From Beverwykella pulmonaria (taxonomy: Eukaryota; Ascomycota; Dothideomycetes; Pleosporales; Melanommataceae), in contig BCHH01000006.1 in the NCBI GenBank assembly GCA_001599595.1, positions 2,650,319 to 2,714,318 of the forward strand: a DNA stretch of 64,000 nucleotides, in the 5' to 3' direction. Below the pieces are notes generated by a model. That model did not search any database. It was not told the origin of the DNA and was given only the letters and a program-made list of their open reading frames with translations. The position numbers were made by a program, and so were the translations under genes. Below are positions 10,728-19,852 of the stretch, one piece after another (positions within the stretch are counted from its first letter, which is position 1; each line of letters begins with the position of its first letter).

Positions 10728-11651
10728 TCACAAACTACCATTCTTCTTCATCAAAGCCGTCACAAGTGTCGTCGCAAATGCCACCGGATCTGTCTGATAC
10801 CCAGTGTGCGCACCCGGAAAAATCACAACGTCAAGTCCAAACGTCTCCGCAAGTTTATCATTTGCTCGACGCTGCAAGGCCTCAGGGTTCGAAGCTTCTC
10901 CATTGGCAAGCAACAAAAGGCTTTTCTGCTCTCCCATGGCCGTGAGATTGAAGTCATGAAGCGGGTAAGGAAGTAACTCTCGTTCAAGCCAAAGCAGAGT
11001 ATTCCCAGCGATGAAAGGTCCGTTCTTTCCGTCCATGCTACCTAAGAATGGACCAAGGCTGTCCAAGGCTTTGTATAAAGTGGCGAACATGATCATTGCA
11101 GGGGGTATTCCGAAATTGCGGTATGTGTTGTATATTTTGTGCTGGGCGACCGTTAGGTTTTCTTTGTCTGGGAGAACCTTGATTGCAGGTGGCTCGTGAG
11201 AAACCAACGTTCGGAGATGGGTAGGATAGGCCGTGAGAAGCTCAAGAGCGACGATAGCTCCCGAACTGGTTCCAAGGACAGTCGCAGGACCAAGAGCAAG
11301 ATGGTCAATTAGACGGCGAGCATCATCTGCGTCGACGCCGGGTCTATTCTCGTAGTCTTGGGTCTCAGTAGCAGATAAGTAGCTTCGAGAATAGCCTCTT
11401 CGGTCGTAGATGGCGACGGTGAAATTTGCTCGAAGGACGCTAGCTATTGGGCGCCAGATATCGGCAGCCCCATTGCCACCGGAGATGAAGAGAAGTAGAG
11501 GGCCGCTTCCATAGGTTTCGTAGTACAATGAGGCACCAGGAACAGGGAGATAGCCGACTGTCGTGGACAATATATTTGAAGAATTGGTCGCTTGAGCTCG
11601 TATGGTGCAAATAAATTGAAACAAAAGAACGAGAGAAGGAAAGAATATCAT
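10728..11651 (-). CDS. Secreted alpha/beta hydrolase
   Basis: This single-exon frame of 307 residues begins with a signal peptide (MIFFPSLVLLFQFICTIRA). The alpha/beta-hydrolase fold is shown by the HGG-like oxyanion region ISGGNG (about 56-61), the nucleophile elbow GTSSG with Ser near 129, and the C-terminal catalytic His in GAHTGYQTDP (about 282). YDRRGYSRS after strand 4 is typical of the lipase/epoxide-hydrolase-like branch. It probably hydrolyses a small ester or lactone outside the cell; the substrate is unknown. Its neighbour on the left is a dehydrogenase relic. No intron is needed. Confidence 0.88.
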   Translation of the reverse strand: MIFFPSLVLLFQFICTIRAQATNSSNILSTTVGYLPVPGASLYYETYGSGPLLLFISGGNGAADIWRPIASVLRANFTVAIYDRRGYSRSYLSATETQDYENRPGVDADDARRLIDHLALGPATVLGTSSGAIVALELLTAYPTHLRTLVSHEPPAIKVLPDKENLTVAQHKIYNTYRNFGIPPAMIMFATLYKALDSLGPFLGSMDGKNGPFIAGNTLLWLERELLPYPLHDFNLTAMGEQKSLLLLANGEASNPEALQRRANDKLAETFGLDVVIFPGAHTGYQTDPVAFATTLVTALMKKNGSL

Positions 11652-12199
11652 TTTGGATCAGCTGGAGGTGGAAAATTAGAGAGAAGACTGATTGTGTACC
11701 CAATGGTTGAATGATGTGAAACGAGGTGAGTGGTTTCCCTTCGAACTACTTCTCTTACTTATATTATTGCAGGAAATTATCTGTTAGCCAGTGCCCTGGA
11801 CTCTGTACGATTGATCTCCGCATATAGACTGATGGAGACGTGCAGAGTACGCTTTAACCGTCTTACCTCGCGGTTACACCCAAATACGGCTTAGTGCGGA
11901 ATGCAAGGTTACAAAGCCGTCTACCTTGGCATCTGCCGATATAATGCGCATGTTCAAAGTTCGTAATTCGATACGTATTGAGTGCTGGTCTATTTTTTTG
12001 TGGACTGATCTCCCAATTTTCACCGGATGATATGAAATACTCGTGAATAACGCCTATTGAGGAAGAAGATTCTCGTCTCAATCACATTCTCTAAGCTAGT
12101 TCTATCATTGTTCAAATGACTGCTATACCTTCTCAGAACAGAACTGTGCTCTTATTGAAAGATAAAATTTGTTATATAATTAATTAAGTTGAAGGAACT
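11652..12199. other. Intergenic region
   Basis: About 550 bp upstream of the secreted hydrolase, AT-rich near 12110-12200. No gene was recognised. A 72-codon minus-strand frame here has no domain. Confidence 0.4.
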
Positions 12200-12640
12200 G
12201 AGCTAAGAGCCTCATATAGTTGAGACTCATCCAAGCTGTCATCGCCGCAATCGGCAAACATGGCATCTCCTCATCGCTCAAATACTGCGACGCTTTCACA
12301 ACCCATGTGTAGGGAAAACGCGGTATTGGGTTAAGACTCCTAGTCCTAGGCCGCCGAGTCCGTTGGCAATGTCCGAGGCTTGTATTTGCCCTGCTAGATG
12401 TGAGGTGCGAAGGTGCTGATCACGCGGTCGCCGGGGGAGGGACGAAAGGCGGGGTCAGTGTACGTAGTGGGTTTAGAGGAGTGAGGGCCGCAACTGATGA
12501 CGACGCCACACATATTACTACAGGGGACGAGGGCGAGTGGTTGGGACACGAAGGCGTGGTGGCTGTACAGGCCCATTGCGAGCATGAACTACCACCAATA
12601 CTTCATCCTCCGACAGAATCGAAATGAGAACATTTTCTAT
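12200..12640 (-). pseudogene. Relic of a zinc-type medium-chain dehydrogenase
   Basis: Reading the minus strand across frames recovers a colinear fragment of a zinc-type alcohol-dehydrogenase-like protein. The pieces are LSEDEVLVVVHAR (about 12620-12580), SQPLALVPCSNMCGVV and SPGDRVISTFAPHI (ending at a stop near 12394), then in other frames ASDIANGLGGLGLGVLTQY and ASQYLSDEEMPCLPIAAMTA (down to about 12220). At least three frame changes and a nonsense codon separate them, and the Rossmann domain and C-terminus are absent. The order and spacing match the GroES-like half of the family, so I call a truncated decayed gene. Confidence 0.7.
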
Positions 12641-12889
12641 ACTGAAGTACTACGTGCACGACTCTTGTGCATTTTCTCACTTTTTTTTATAGTTCTATTA
12701 CAGTTTAGTGGAATACCGTTGCTCAGATTCAATATTTACATTCTAGGCACGAATACAATAGACAAAGCTCGTTCGCTACATATCAACAAATACTGAACGA
12801 TGTTATTTTAATGATGTAATAGCCTTTTAATTTCCGAAAGCCCCTTGAGGTCAACTTATCGGTTCTAGTCATTCCCACTTGGCCAAACT

Positions 12890-13800
12890 TGTCATTCTCA
12901 CTAATGTTCACTTCGGAGGCGGCGAACATGTTTTGCTCAGTGTGTCTCTCAACCACTTCATATTCCAGGACTCCAAACTATGTAAGATGATTGACATTAT
13001 GGATTGCAGTAGTGGGCGTGTTAAAATAAGCAATATGCCTAGTCTTCTAACTTCTTCTCTCCGCTTTTCTTCTTGTGTTCGTACCGTAGTGTTAAGACTT
13101 CCGCCTTCAACTACGTACCTCCTTCTATCCATGCGACTAGCGCGTCATGGATTGGCAAGACTATTGTCAGGTTGTATGCAAAGACGGTGGTAACGTCGTA
13201 GAGCAATTTTGCGCCATCGGCCGCGTGGCCTGTGAGATTGTCTTATGTGTTGAGGAACAGGCTTCGATTACGATGCCCTCTTTTGATAAGACTGCCAGCA
13301 ATAAATTCGCCACATCTGGATACGGCCGGGTGGAATGAATCTGAAGTAAACGCTCTCCATGTTCCGGAAGTACTTGAGCCATGAGGAGGCGAAGAAAGAG
13401 ACATTTGATGGGGAGTGGATTAAAACTGGGGATGTGGTTAGGGTAGACAAAGAAAGGCTTTGGTAAACTACTAAACGCAAGCAGGAACTCATCAAGTACG
13501 AGGGATAAGGCATCATTCCAGGTGTTGAAGGTAAGCTGACGGTCGGATGATGCAGATACCAGGTCCCGGCTGTAGAACAGGAATCGCATCTCAACCACCA
13601 TCCATATGTCAGAGAAGGCGCAGTCTGCGTCCTCGGGGACAAAAATCAGGGCATAGAAGCTCCAATTGCCTATGGCTCTCTCACAGCAGAAGCAAAAGTT
13701 TCCGCAAAAAGCACAAGCGACATCCTATCCAGCGTCTGAGAACACGTCGATTCCAAAAGTTGAACCATGCAAAAAACTCCGCGGCGAGATTGTGATGACA
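12890..13800 (+). pseudogene. Relic of an AMP-dependent CoA ligase (4-coumarate-CoA-ligase-like)
   Basis: The clearest part starts at 13359. It reads FRKYLSHEEAKKETF and EWIKTGDVVRVDKE, then after a stop KRKQELIKYEG, then after further stops VPAVEQESHLNHHPYVREGA and KKLRGEIV. These match in order the A8-A10 core region of acyl/aryl-CoA ligases (TGD, DR-K-ELIKYKG, P-A-E-E-LL-HP, the VAPYKKL region). A weaker upstream stretch from about 12890 may be the middle of the adenylation domain. No complete ATP-binding signature (SSGTTG-PKG) was found. Several in-frame stops make it non-functional. Confidence 0.65.
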
Positions 13801-14671
13801 ACACGTGAATATTCTGGATGACAAAATCCGATGTCGTGGGAAGGAAACCCCATGGGGAAACCGTTGAATGGTGAGGGGGCACGCTAATGCGATTGTGGGG
13901 CTTGAGCTGCTGCGAGACCTCACCGGGGTGCATAATAGACATGCCATCGTAGAAGTATTTGCCCAAGACATTGCGCAGGAAGTGCATACAATACGGTTAT
14001 TCGCTATCCTGGAGTTTATCAGGGAAGCAACAGTCTTCGAGCTTTGAGCGAGATTCGGTAGTCTATAGATGCAACAGTTAGCGAAGCCAAGAGATCGAGA
14101 ATAAGAAGGCACAGAAGGAATCGCTGATGAATGGGTAGATGCAATTGGAAGAGCAAAAAGGGGTCTGTCTCATCAAACAGAAGATGTCCAAGAAAATGAC
14201 ACGGTCCAAAAAGCAACGAGAGAATATCATAGTTGGTGTATGTACAAAAACACATCTCTTTTCTCGCCAGAATACGTAGCAGAGCGTGATGCGAAATGGT
14301 CTTAGTATGTGCAATGAAGATGATACTTCAAAACCTCAACCTACTGAGCGGGAGAAGGTGGCTTAGTAAGCTAATTATGAGGAGTGTCTTTGGGCAATTA
14401 CACGCTGCCATGTCAGACTTGGAATTGCCATACGACGCGCCGCAATTGCGATATAGATTTCCCTTTGTTTTCCAAAACCAACCAGAACGCCTGTCCTATG
14501 CTACCAGTGCCCCAAAATTAAAATAACATCAACAACGTGCCGCCGGGGTATATAACGTTGCGTGAACCATCATGCCGTCGGATATAGAACGCCGTTCGAT
14601 GCCTTCCGTGTACTGTACAAATAGCCATCTCTTCTCGTGTCGTCATGTCGATGCTTTGAGGGTCTCGATCG
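13801..14671. other. Intergenic region with possible further coding relics
   Basis: About 870 bp after the ligase relic. Plus-strand segments near 13905-14055 and 14340-14520 read as 40-60 codon stretches of ordinary composition separated by stops, suggesting decayed exons. I cannot assign a family. Confidence 0.3.
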
Positions 14672-16006
14672 TTACGGATTGGGATGTACGAAGTGCGCAC
14701 CGCGGCATGGCGAACGGGCGGCTTTGAAAGCCTCGATCCTGTTTTTCACCCACCCAGACGTCCATTTCTTGGAGCCCTCGGGCAGGTGCTCGTGCCCGAG
14801 GCGTATCGAGTGTGACAGTCTGCACGTGTCCCCAAAGTGCTCGTACTGCATGCATTTGGTGTCCTTCAGGCAGGCGGCGAAGCAGGTGTCGAAGGAGATG
14901 GCGGCGGGATCGCCATTCGCGAAGACGACATCTTCGGACATGTTGGACCAGTCGTCCGTCTGGGACGTCAGGTGCGGTTCGATGTATCCAAAGAGCTCTT
15001 CGAAGGTGAGGGGCTTCACGGGATGTGGACGGTCCGCTTCCCAGCGCTGCATGGCAATGAAGTCGTCGTCTTGCAGATGATGGAGTGTGACGATGGCTTC
15101 GCACCACTGCTCGTGGTCGAAGCGCACCGTAGTTGGCTTCTCGCCGTTGAACATGGGCCAATACCCCCTAATGCTCACTCCGCATTCTTTCAGGACTTGG
15201 CCGAGAATCTCGTCGCCGCAGCACTGCTTCGAGACCTCCTTCCCAAACAAATGGGTGCCCGGGAAGTTCTGGTTCTCTGCAAACATCCGGCCGCGAGCCA
15301 CCAGCTTGCTGAGGGCGCCACGAGACAGCACGAAGCCGCTGCCGCCGTGGGCGAAGATGGTCTTCTTGGGAGGCCAGACGGGCGACCCAAAGTAGAACGG
15401 CTGCTTGGGGTTGAAGTTGATCAAGAAGCGGTACAAGTTGTCCCAGTTGACATAGGTGTCGAGCTCGACGAAGACGAACCAGCGCGAGTCGGGCCGCATG
15501 TGCGCCGTCAGCTCCATCATGGGCAGGAACTTGTACTTGTCCAGCTTCCACCCCTCGGCCGTCTTCTCTGAGGAGCCCGCCGTCTCCTGGATGCGGTCGT
15601 ACACGTCGAAGTCGGGGTTGTGGTAGCGGTACTCGGGGCGGAGGTTGGCGAGGGCGTCGTTGATGTCGAAGCCGTTGCGCTGCTCTTTGCGATCGGAGAA
15701 TAGGAGGAGGTCCTGCTTGCAGCGCCCGAGGCGGTTCAGGTACGCGGGGAGCTTGGTGGCGACCTCGCTGGCGCCCAGCTTCAGCACAATCGTAATGTCG
15801 TCCATGACGCCGCCGACAAAGGGCGAGCACTCGACGCCGAGGGGGACTTCGGCGGACGGGGGGCGGGAGCGAGCAGGAGGGGGGCGCTCGAGCAGGATGT
15901 CATAGCCCCGCTCGCCGAAGACACGTTTGGATATCAAGGTCAGGAAGATGAAGGAAAACACGAGCACCGCAGCGCTCAGCAGGCGCGTGGGCGTCAATCG
16001 CACCAT
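14672..16006 (-). CDS. Type II membrane glycosyltransferase, GT31-like, with PAN/apple-like C-terminus
   Basis: This single-exon frame encodes 444 residues. Residues about 8-27 form a signal anchor (LLSAAVLVFSFIFLTLISKR), indicating a Golgi type II protein. The catalytic region carries the metal-binding acidic motif in FVFVELDTYV, the family hallmark FYFGSPVWPPKKTIFAHGGS with a GGSG segment, and GDEILGQVLKECGV. This pattern is common to fungal beta-1,3-glycosyltransferase-like (GT31) proteins. After it, a Cys-rich segment (DTCFAACLKDTKCMQYEHF, then CRLSH) resembles a PAN/apple domain. The likely role is extending O- or N-linked glycans in the Golgi; donor and acceptor sugars are unknown. Long antisense frames over the gene reflect its high GC third positions. 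Confidence 0.85.
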   Translation of the reverse strand: MVRLTPTRLLSAAVLVFSFIFLTLISKRVFGERGYDILLERPPPARSRPPSAEVPLGVECSPFVGGVMDDITIVLKLGASEVATKLPAYLNRLGRCKQDLLLFSDRKEQRNGFDINDALANLRPEYRYHNPDFDVYDRIQETAGSSEKTAEGWKLDKYKFLPMMELTAHMRPDSRWFVFVELDTYVNWDNLYRFLINFNPKQPFYFGSPVWPPKKTIFAHGGSGFVLSRGALSKLVARGRMFAENQNFPGTHLFGKEVSKQCCGDEILGQVLKECGVSIRGYWPMFNGEKPTTVRFDHEQWCEAIVTLHHLQDDDFIAMQRWEADRPHPVKPLTFEELFGYIEPHLTSQTDDWSNMSEDVVFANGDPAAISFDTCFAACLKDTKCMQYEHFGDTCRLSHSIRLGHEHLPEGSKKWTSGWVKNRIEAFKAARSPCRGAHFVHPNP

Positions 16007-16420
16007 GATGCTGGTTGTGGGATGCCTGGAGCATCGTGTCTAGAAAAAGCCGACGGTCGTGAATTGCTAGCTGGAACCGGGCTAGCGCGAGCTGAAGGCT
16101 TGGTACTCGCCGTCTCGGCCGTCATCGCGTCCTCATTGGACGTGCGCCTGTTTCCCTGGGAATCAGGGGACTGTGCTGTGCACGACAACCGAGACGCTCG
16201 TCCAGCCTAGAAAATGCCGTGTAATAGGAGCGTTCTAACATGTCAATCGTTCTTTCTATGTTGCATGTCACGTAAGCAGATTTGCATGCCCAATCGGCCA
16301 ATGCTTGAAAGGCGTATCCAGCAGCTCATGGACTAACTCATCATCGACATATAACATTGATATCTAACATTATCATTAATCCAAAGGTCATTAACTCAAA
16401 ACGAAATTCTGCCCACTCTC
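16007..16420. other. Intergenic region
   Basis: About 410 bp between two minus-strand genes. Nothing recognised. AT-rich toward 16320-16400, likely the 3' end of the surface-protein transcript. Confidence 0.4.
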
Positions 16421-18661
16421 CTACTCCCCGGGCGCAGCACACCCACAGCTCTCAAACGGCATATGACAGCTCGCACAAGTCCGTGGGACCATGACCTTCT
16501 TCTTGTGTTTGCGCAACGCCCACAGCGCTGCCGCCAGTGCAATCAGCGCCAAAAGCAACAAAATGCCAAAGAGAGCCGCCAACACAATCAGCGCAGTGCG
16601 ATGCGAGTCATGGCACACAGGACAAAGTTCCGGCTGTGGAGAAGTCGTCGCGAAAGGGGCAGAATTGGAGGGCAAGGTCGACGAAGGGGCTAGCGAAGGG
16701 CATGTGAGTGGGCAGCTTGATGACGTGCGCTCTGGAGGGCAGGAGCTGGGGTACACTGTCGACTCTGATTTGCTCAGACATGTCGTTATTGTCTGTGCGG
16801 GGCACGAAGTCGGATACACTGTGTTTGGTGCACAGCTTGATATCGAATTGGTGGGTCCTGTTGTGCAGGTTGTGGGTGTGATCGTGGGACATGAGCTTGG
16901 AAACACAGTTGTTCCCGTGCAGCTTGAGCATGACAATATCTGTGAAGACAGCGGAGGGCATGAGCTAGGATAGATCGTCGTTCCAGAGCAGCTAGACATA
17001 GATTGAGAAGACAGCGAAGGGCACGAACTTGGATAGATCGTCGTTCCGGAGCAGCTAGACATAGATTGAGTAGACAGCGAAGGACACGAACTTGGATATA
17101 TTGTCGTTCCGGAGCAGCGAGACATAGATTGAGAAGACAGCGAAGGGCACAAACTTGGATATATCGTCGTTCCAGAGCAGCTAGTGGCAGGAGCTGACGG
17201 ACAGTTGACAGGACCGGTTGGAGAGAATGTTGACAACGCTGTGCAATCTGGAGTGATGGTAATGAAGGTTGTAGAAGCTGAGCATGTAGCCGATCGTAGC
17301 GTTGATGAATCCGACTTCGACAATGATGGGGTTATCGAACAGGGTATAGAGATTGTCGAAGTCGAGATTGATGTCGTCGTTGAGACCGATGTCGTCGTTG
17401 AGACCGATGTCGTCGTTGAGACCGATGTCGTCGTTGAGACCGATGTCGTCGTTGAGACCGATGTCGCCGTGGAAATTGAGGTAGTGGTAATTGTGACAAC
17501 AAATACTACAGGAGGCGGAGTGGCGCAACTGGCCGATGCAGAAGACAGGACTGTAACTGTTCCGCCTGGCATTGTGACAGTCGATGGCGGTGGGCAGGAG
17601 CCTGATGCAACTGTCGAACCAGAGTTTGACGTCCGAGAAGATGAGACGGCTGGCCCCGATTTCTGACTGCTCGAGGTTGTCCCGCATGGAATGGATACTG
17701 TTTCTGTCGTGGTGACAGTCTGATCGCTGATTATATTTGTGATGTTTGAATAAATCTGGAAGATGCTCGTGGTGCCTCCCCCACAAAGTGGTGGAGGCGT
17801 GATAGTGCTAAACAACGTGGTCACACTTCCACGTGATGCTGTCGTTACGGTAATGGTAGCAGTAGTCGTGGCAGTTGCGCATATCGATGTGAGAGATGAC
17901 GTGAACCCGGTATGAGAAGACGATGGAGGAATCTTGCTCGTGCTAGTCGGTGGCCATGTTGGAGTCGAAGTCGAAGCAATCGATGATCGGAGAGTGCTTG
18001 AGGTAGTAGGCGATGATCGAAGAGTGCTTGAAGTAGTAGGCGATGATCGGAGAGAAATTGAAGTAGAAATTTTCCCGTGACTGCCAGTCCCGGTGCTGGA
18101 AAATGGTGCTGTACTGCTGTTGGAAACCTTTCCTGTAGTGCCGCTCACATGAGACGTTGTATAGCTACTAGGAGCAGAGATTATAGAACTGCTAGTAGAG
18201 TATCCCTTTGTCGAGAGTGACGATATCTGACTAGTACATGGCACAAGACCGGATGAAGATATCGAACGCAATGATGATGCCTGGCTGGAAGAAGAAATTC
18301 GACTGTAGAGCGACGTGGTATGCCCTACACTCGTCGATGAAGATTGTATCGCGCTCGAAAGGGTAGTACTTGACCAGTACGAAGGACTGATTGAGGTCGT
18401 CCGTGTCGTTGGCCCATAATATGGAATACTCAATCGGTCAGAGGTCCATGGAGTCCACTCTGACTCGGATGGGGTAGATCCGTAATGAATATCTGGAGGC
18501 TTGGGGTACTGTGAGGTCGAGCATGGCGGTTCTGGATTATTTTTTGGGGTAGGTGACGGCACCGGAGTGATGTGTCCATAGTAGGCATTCCGATGCAGTC
18601 GTTGCTCACCAGCTGCTGTATGAAGGACTAGGAGGTGGACGAAAAAGTAAGTGGACCACAT
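16421..18661 (-). CDS. Ser/Thr-rich mucin-like surface protein, single-pass membrane
   Basis: One frame of 746 residues begins with a signal peptide (MWSTYFFVHLLVLHTAAG). The long ectodomain is dominated by Ser, Thr and Pro and should be heavily O-glycosylated. It includes duplicated SSPTTSSTLR units, a six-residue TTSVST run and four to five copies of a 21-residue unit with core CSGTTIYPSSCPSLSSQSMS. A transmembrane helix near the end (TALIVLAALFGILLLLALIA) is followed by a basic stop-transfer (RKHKKK) and a short cytoplasmic tail with the Cys cluster CASCHMPFESCGC. The shape recalls cell-wall stress sensors such as WSC or MID2 proteins, but no WSC or CFEM domain is seen. An adhesin is the other possibility. 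Confidence 0.8.
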   Translation of the reverse strand: MWSTYFFVHLLVLHTAAGEQRLHRNAYYGHITPVPSPTPKNNPEPPCSTSQYPKPPDIHYGSTPSESEWTPWTSDRLSIPYYGPTTRTTSISPSYWSSTTLSSAIQSSSTSVGHTTSLYSRISSSSQASSLRSISSSGLVPCTSQISSLSTKGYSTSSSIISAPSSYTTSHVSGTTGKVSNSSTAPFSSTGTGSHGKISTSISLRSSPTTSSTLRSSPTTSSTLRSSIASTSTPTWPPTSTSKIPPSSSHTGFTSSLTSICATATTTATITVTTASRGSVTTLFSTITPPPLCGGGTTSIFQIYSNITNIISDQTVTTTETVSIPCGTTSSSQKSGPAVSSSRTSNSGSTVASGSCPPPSTVTMPGGTVTVLSSASASCATPPPVVFVVTITTTSISTATSVSTTTSVSTTTSVSTTTSVSTTTSVSTTTSISTSTISIPCSITPSLSKSDSSTLRSATCSASTTFITITPDCTALSTFSPTGPVNCPSAPATSCSGTTIYPSLCPSLSSQSMSRCSGTTIYPSSCPSLSTQSMSSCSGTTIYPSSCPSLSSQSMSSCSGTTIYPSSCPPLSSQILSCSSCTGTTVFPSSCPTITPTTCTTGPTNSISSCAPNTVYPTSCPAQTITTCLSKSESTVYPSSCPPERTSSSCPLTCPSLAPSSTLPSNSAPFATTSPQPELCPVCHDSHRTALIVLAALFGILLLLALIALAAALWALRKHKKKVMVPRTCASCHMPFESCGCAAPGE
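16960..17190 (-). repeat. 63-bp coding tandem repeat (21 residues per unit)
   Basis: About four near-identical 63-bp units within the surface-protein gene encode the CSGTTIYPSSCPS-type motif, each with two Cys. Units differ by a few substitutions. Copy number is likely variable between strains. Confidence 0.8.
17371..17470 (-). repeat. 18-bp coding minisatellite (TTSVST units)
   Basis: Five nearly perfect 18-bp units in the surface-protein gene encode TTSVST repeats. The last unit diverges slightly (Ile for Val). Confidence 0.8.
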
Positions 18662-19165
18662 TCTTTCAGCCTTAAAAAGCTCAAGACGAAGCGCAATACA
18701 AAGAGCTCTTTACTCAGTGTTCCAAACCTACAGAGAACGCAGAGAACCTGCGGGGCACTGGCTATTTGGCTGCCCATTACGGCACGGTATCAGTAGACAA
18801 CACACCAACTCATTTTCGGCGACGAAAAAGCATTGCGGATGGGTGCGGTGTGTGCTTGCGTGCACCTGAGGGACGCAGGTAAGCCACGTCAAAGATACCA
18901 TTGTCCAAATCCATAGCTTCCCTGTGAATAGGCGAAAATCTTACTCTCCCAACCGTTCTTGTAGCCGTGGCTGCGATGCTTCGTCGTGATGGGTTGGGAT
19001 TGTTGTGCATAAGGGTTTAAGGCGGGCTGAGGAGCCAAACCCTGGAATTATTCACGCTAACCTCTTACGAACGCCACCAAAAGACAGCTCACCCAACACC
19101 CAGTTAAGTAGTGTCATGTCGTTTGCTGTATTGACGTATGTAGACATGTCCTTTTGTTAGTTCCT
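18662..19165. other. Intergenic region
   Basis: About 500 bp upstream of the surface-protein gene. A 66-codon minus frame at 18810-19010 has no recognisable domain. No other signal. Confidence 0.35.
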
Positions 19166-19737
19166 TCAGCACTGAATCTGGATGCCTTGCAGTGCTAGGA
19201 CCCCAGTATCTCTAAGGGCCGCCGTCGTCTCCTTGAGTAACTGACTCATGTCGAACTCTTTGTTCCTCTGGTGCCTCTCCAGCGCCTCTCTCCGCACAGC
19301 GAAGCGTAGCTCTTTCATGATCGCAATGTCTTCCATCTCTAGTCATCTGACGAGTGATGGTGCGGCCCTTCAGGGCGTCTTGCTTCTCTCGTGCGATGGC
19401 AGCTTGGAGGCTGATAGAGTTCTCGAGGCCGGCGGTGTTTGTTCCCTGGCTTGTTACGTTGTGTCCGATCTTGTACATGACTTGGACGTAGTCCTTAATA
19501 ATTCGTTCGTATTGTATCCATTGGTCGTATTTACGTTCCTGGATAGTGCCGCTACAGTATTTGTTGTCCCTTGCCTTGTAATTGTCATTCACATTTGTCA
19601 TTCACCTTGCGTATATTTTCTATAAGTCTTTTGAGAAACTGTATCGGGTCGGTAATATCCTTGAAGGGTGTAATGGGCGAGTACCAGTTCTGTGTCGTCT
19701 TGCAACCCTTTGGTATCGCAACGGGCGCGTTCGCCAT
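19166..19737 (-). pseudogene. Two-exon gene of unknown function, coiled-coil C-terminus, one frameshift
   Basis: Exon 1 (19737-19606, 44 codons) starts MANAPVAIPKGC and ends at a GTGAAT donor. A 67-bp intron with CCAG acceptor joins it in frame to exon 2 at 19538 (ERKYDQWIQYERIIKDYVQ). Exon 2 stays open through QAAIAREKQDALKGRTITRQ. Near 19350 the coding signal moves to another frame, MEDIAIMKELRFAVRREALE and onward, ending with TGA at 19166. The combined protein of about 170 residues is helical and charged. No intron of plausible size explains the jump, so I read a one-step frameshift, meaning a pseudogene or a sequencing error. No family recognised. Only 115 bp separate it from the divergent hydrolase. 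Confidence 0.5.
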
Positions 19738-19852
19738 CGGCAAGGCACAATCAGCAAAGCCCGTGCGCAGTTAGCAACCCTCTAAGCAGTATCCTGCACA
19801 CTTCGAAGCTCGCCCCATCACCTCCTCTTTTGGTAGCATTGCATTTTTAGCG

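Noticed and set aside
14837..15830. Long antisense and out-of-frame ORFs over the glycosyltransferase
   Set aside because: They are Arg/Pro/Ala-rich low-complexity shadows produced by GC-rich third codon positions.
10728..16006. Active secondary-metabolite cluster
   Set aside because: No polyketide synthase, peptide synthetase, terpene synthase or cluster regulator is present, and two of the enzyme genes are broken.
17184..17666. Plus-strand 160-codon frame with Val/Glu/Thr/Asp repeats
   Set aside because: It is the antisense reading of the 18-bp minisatellite in the surface-protein gene.
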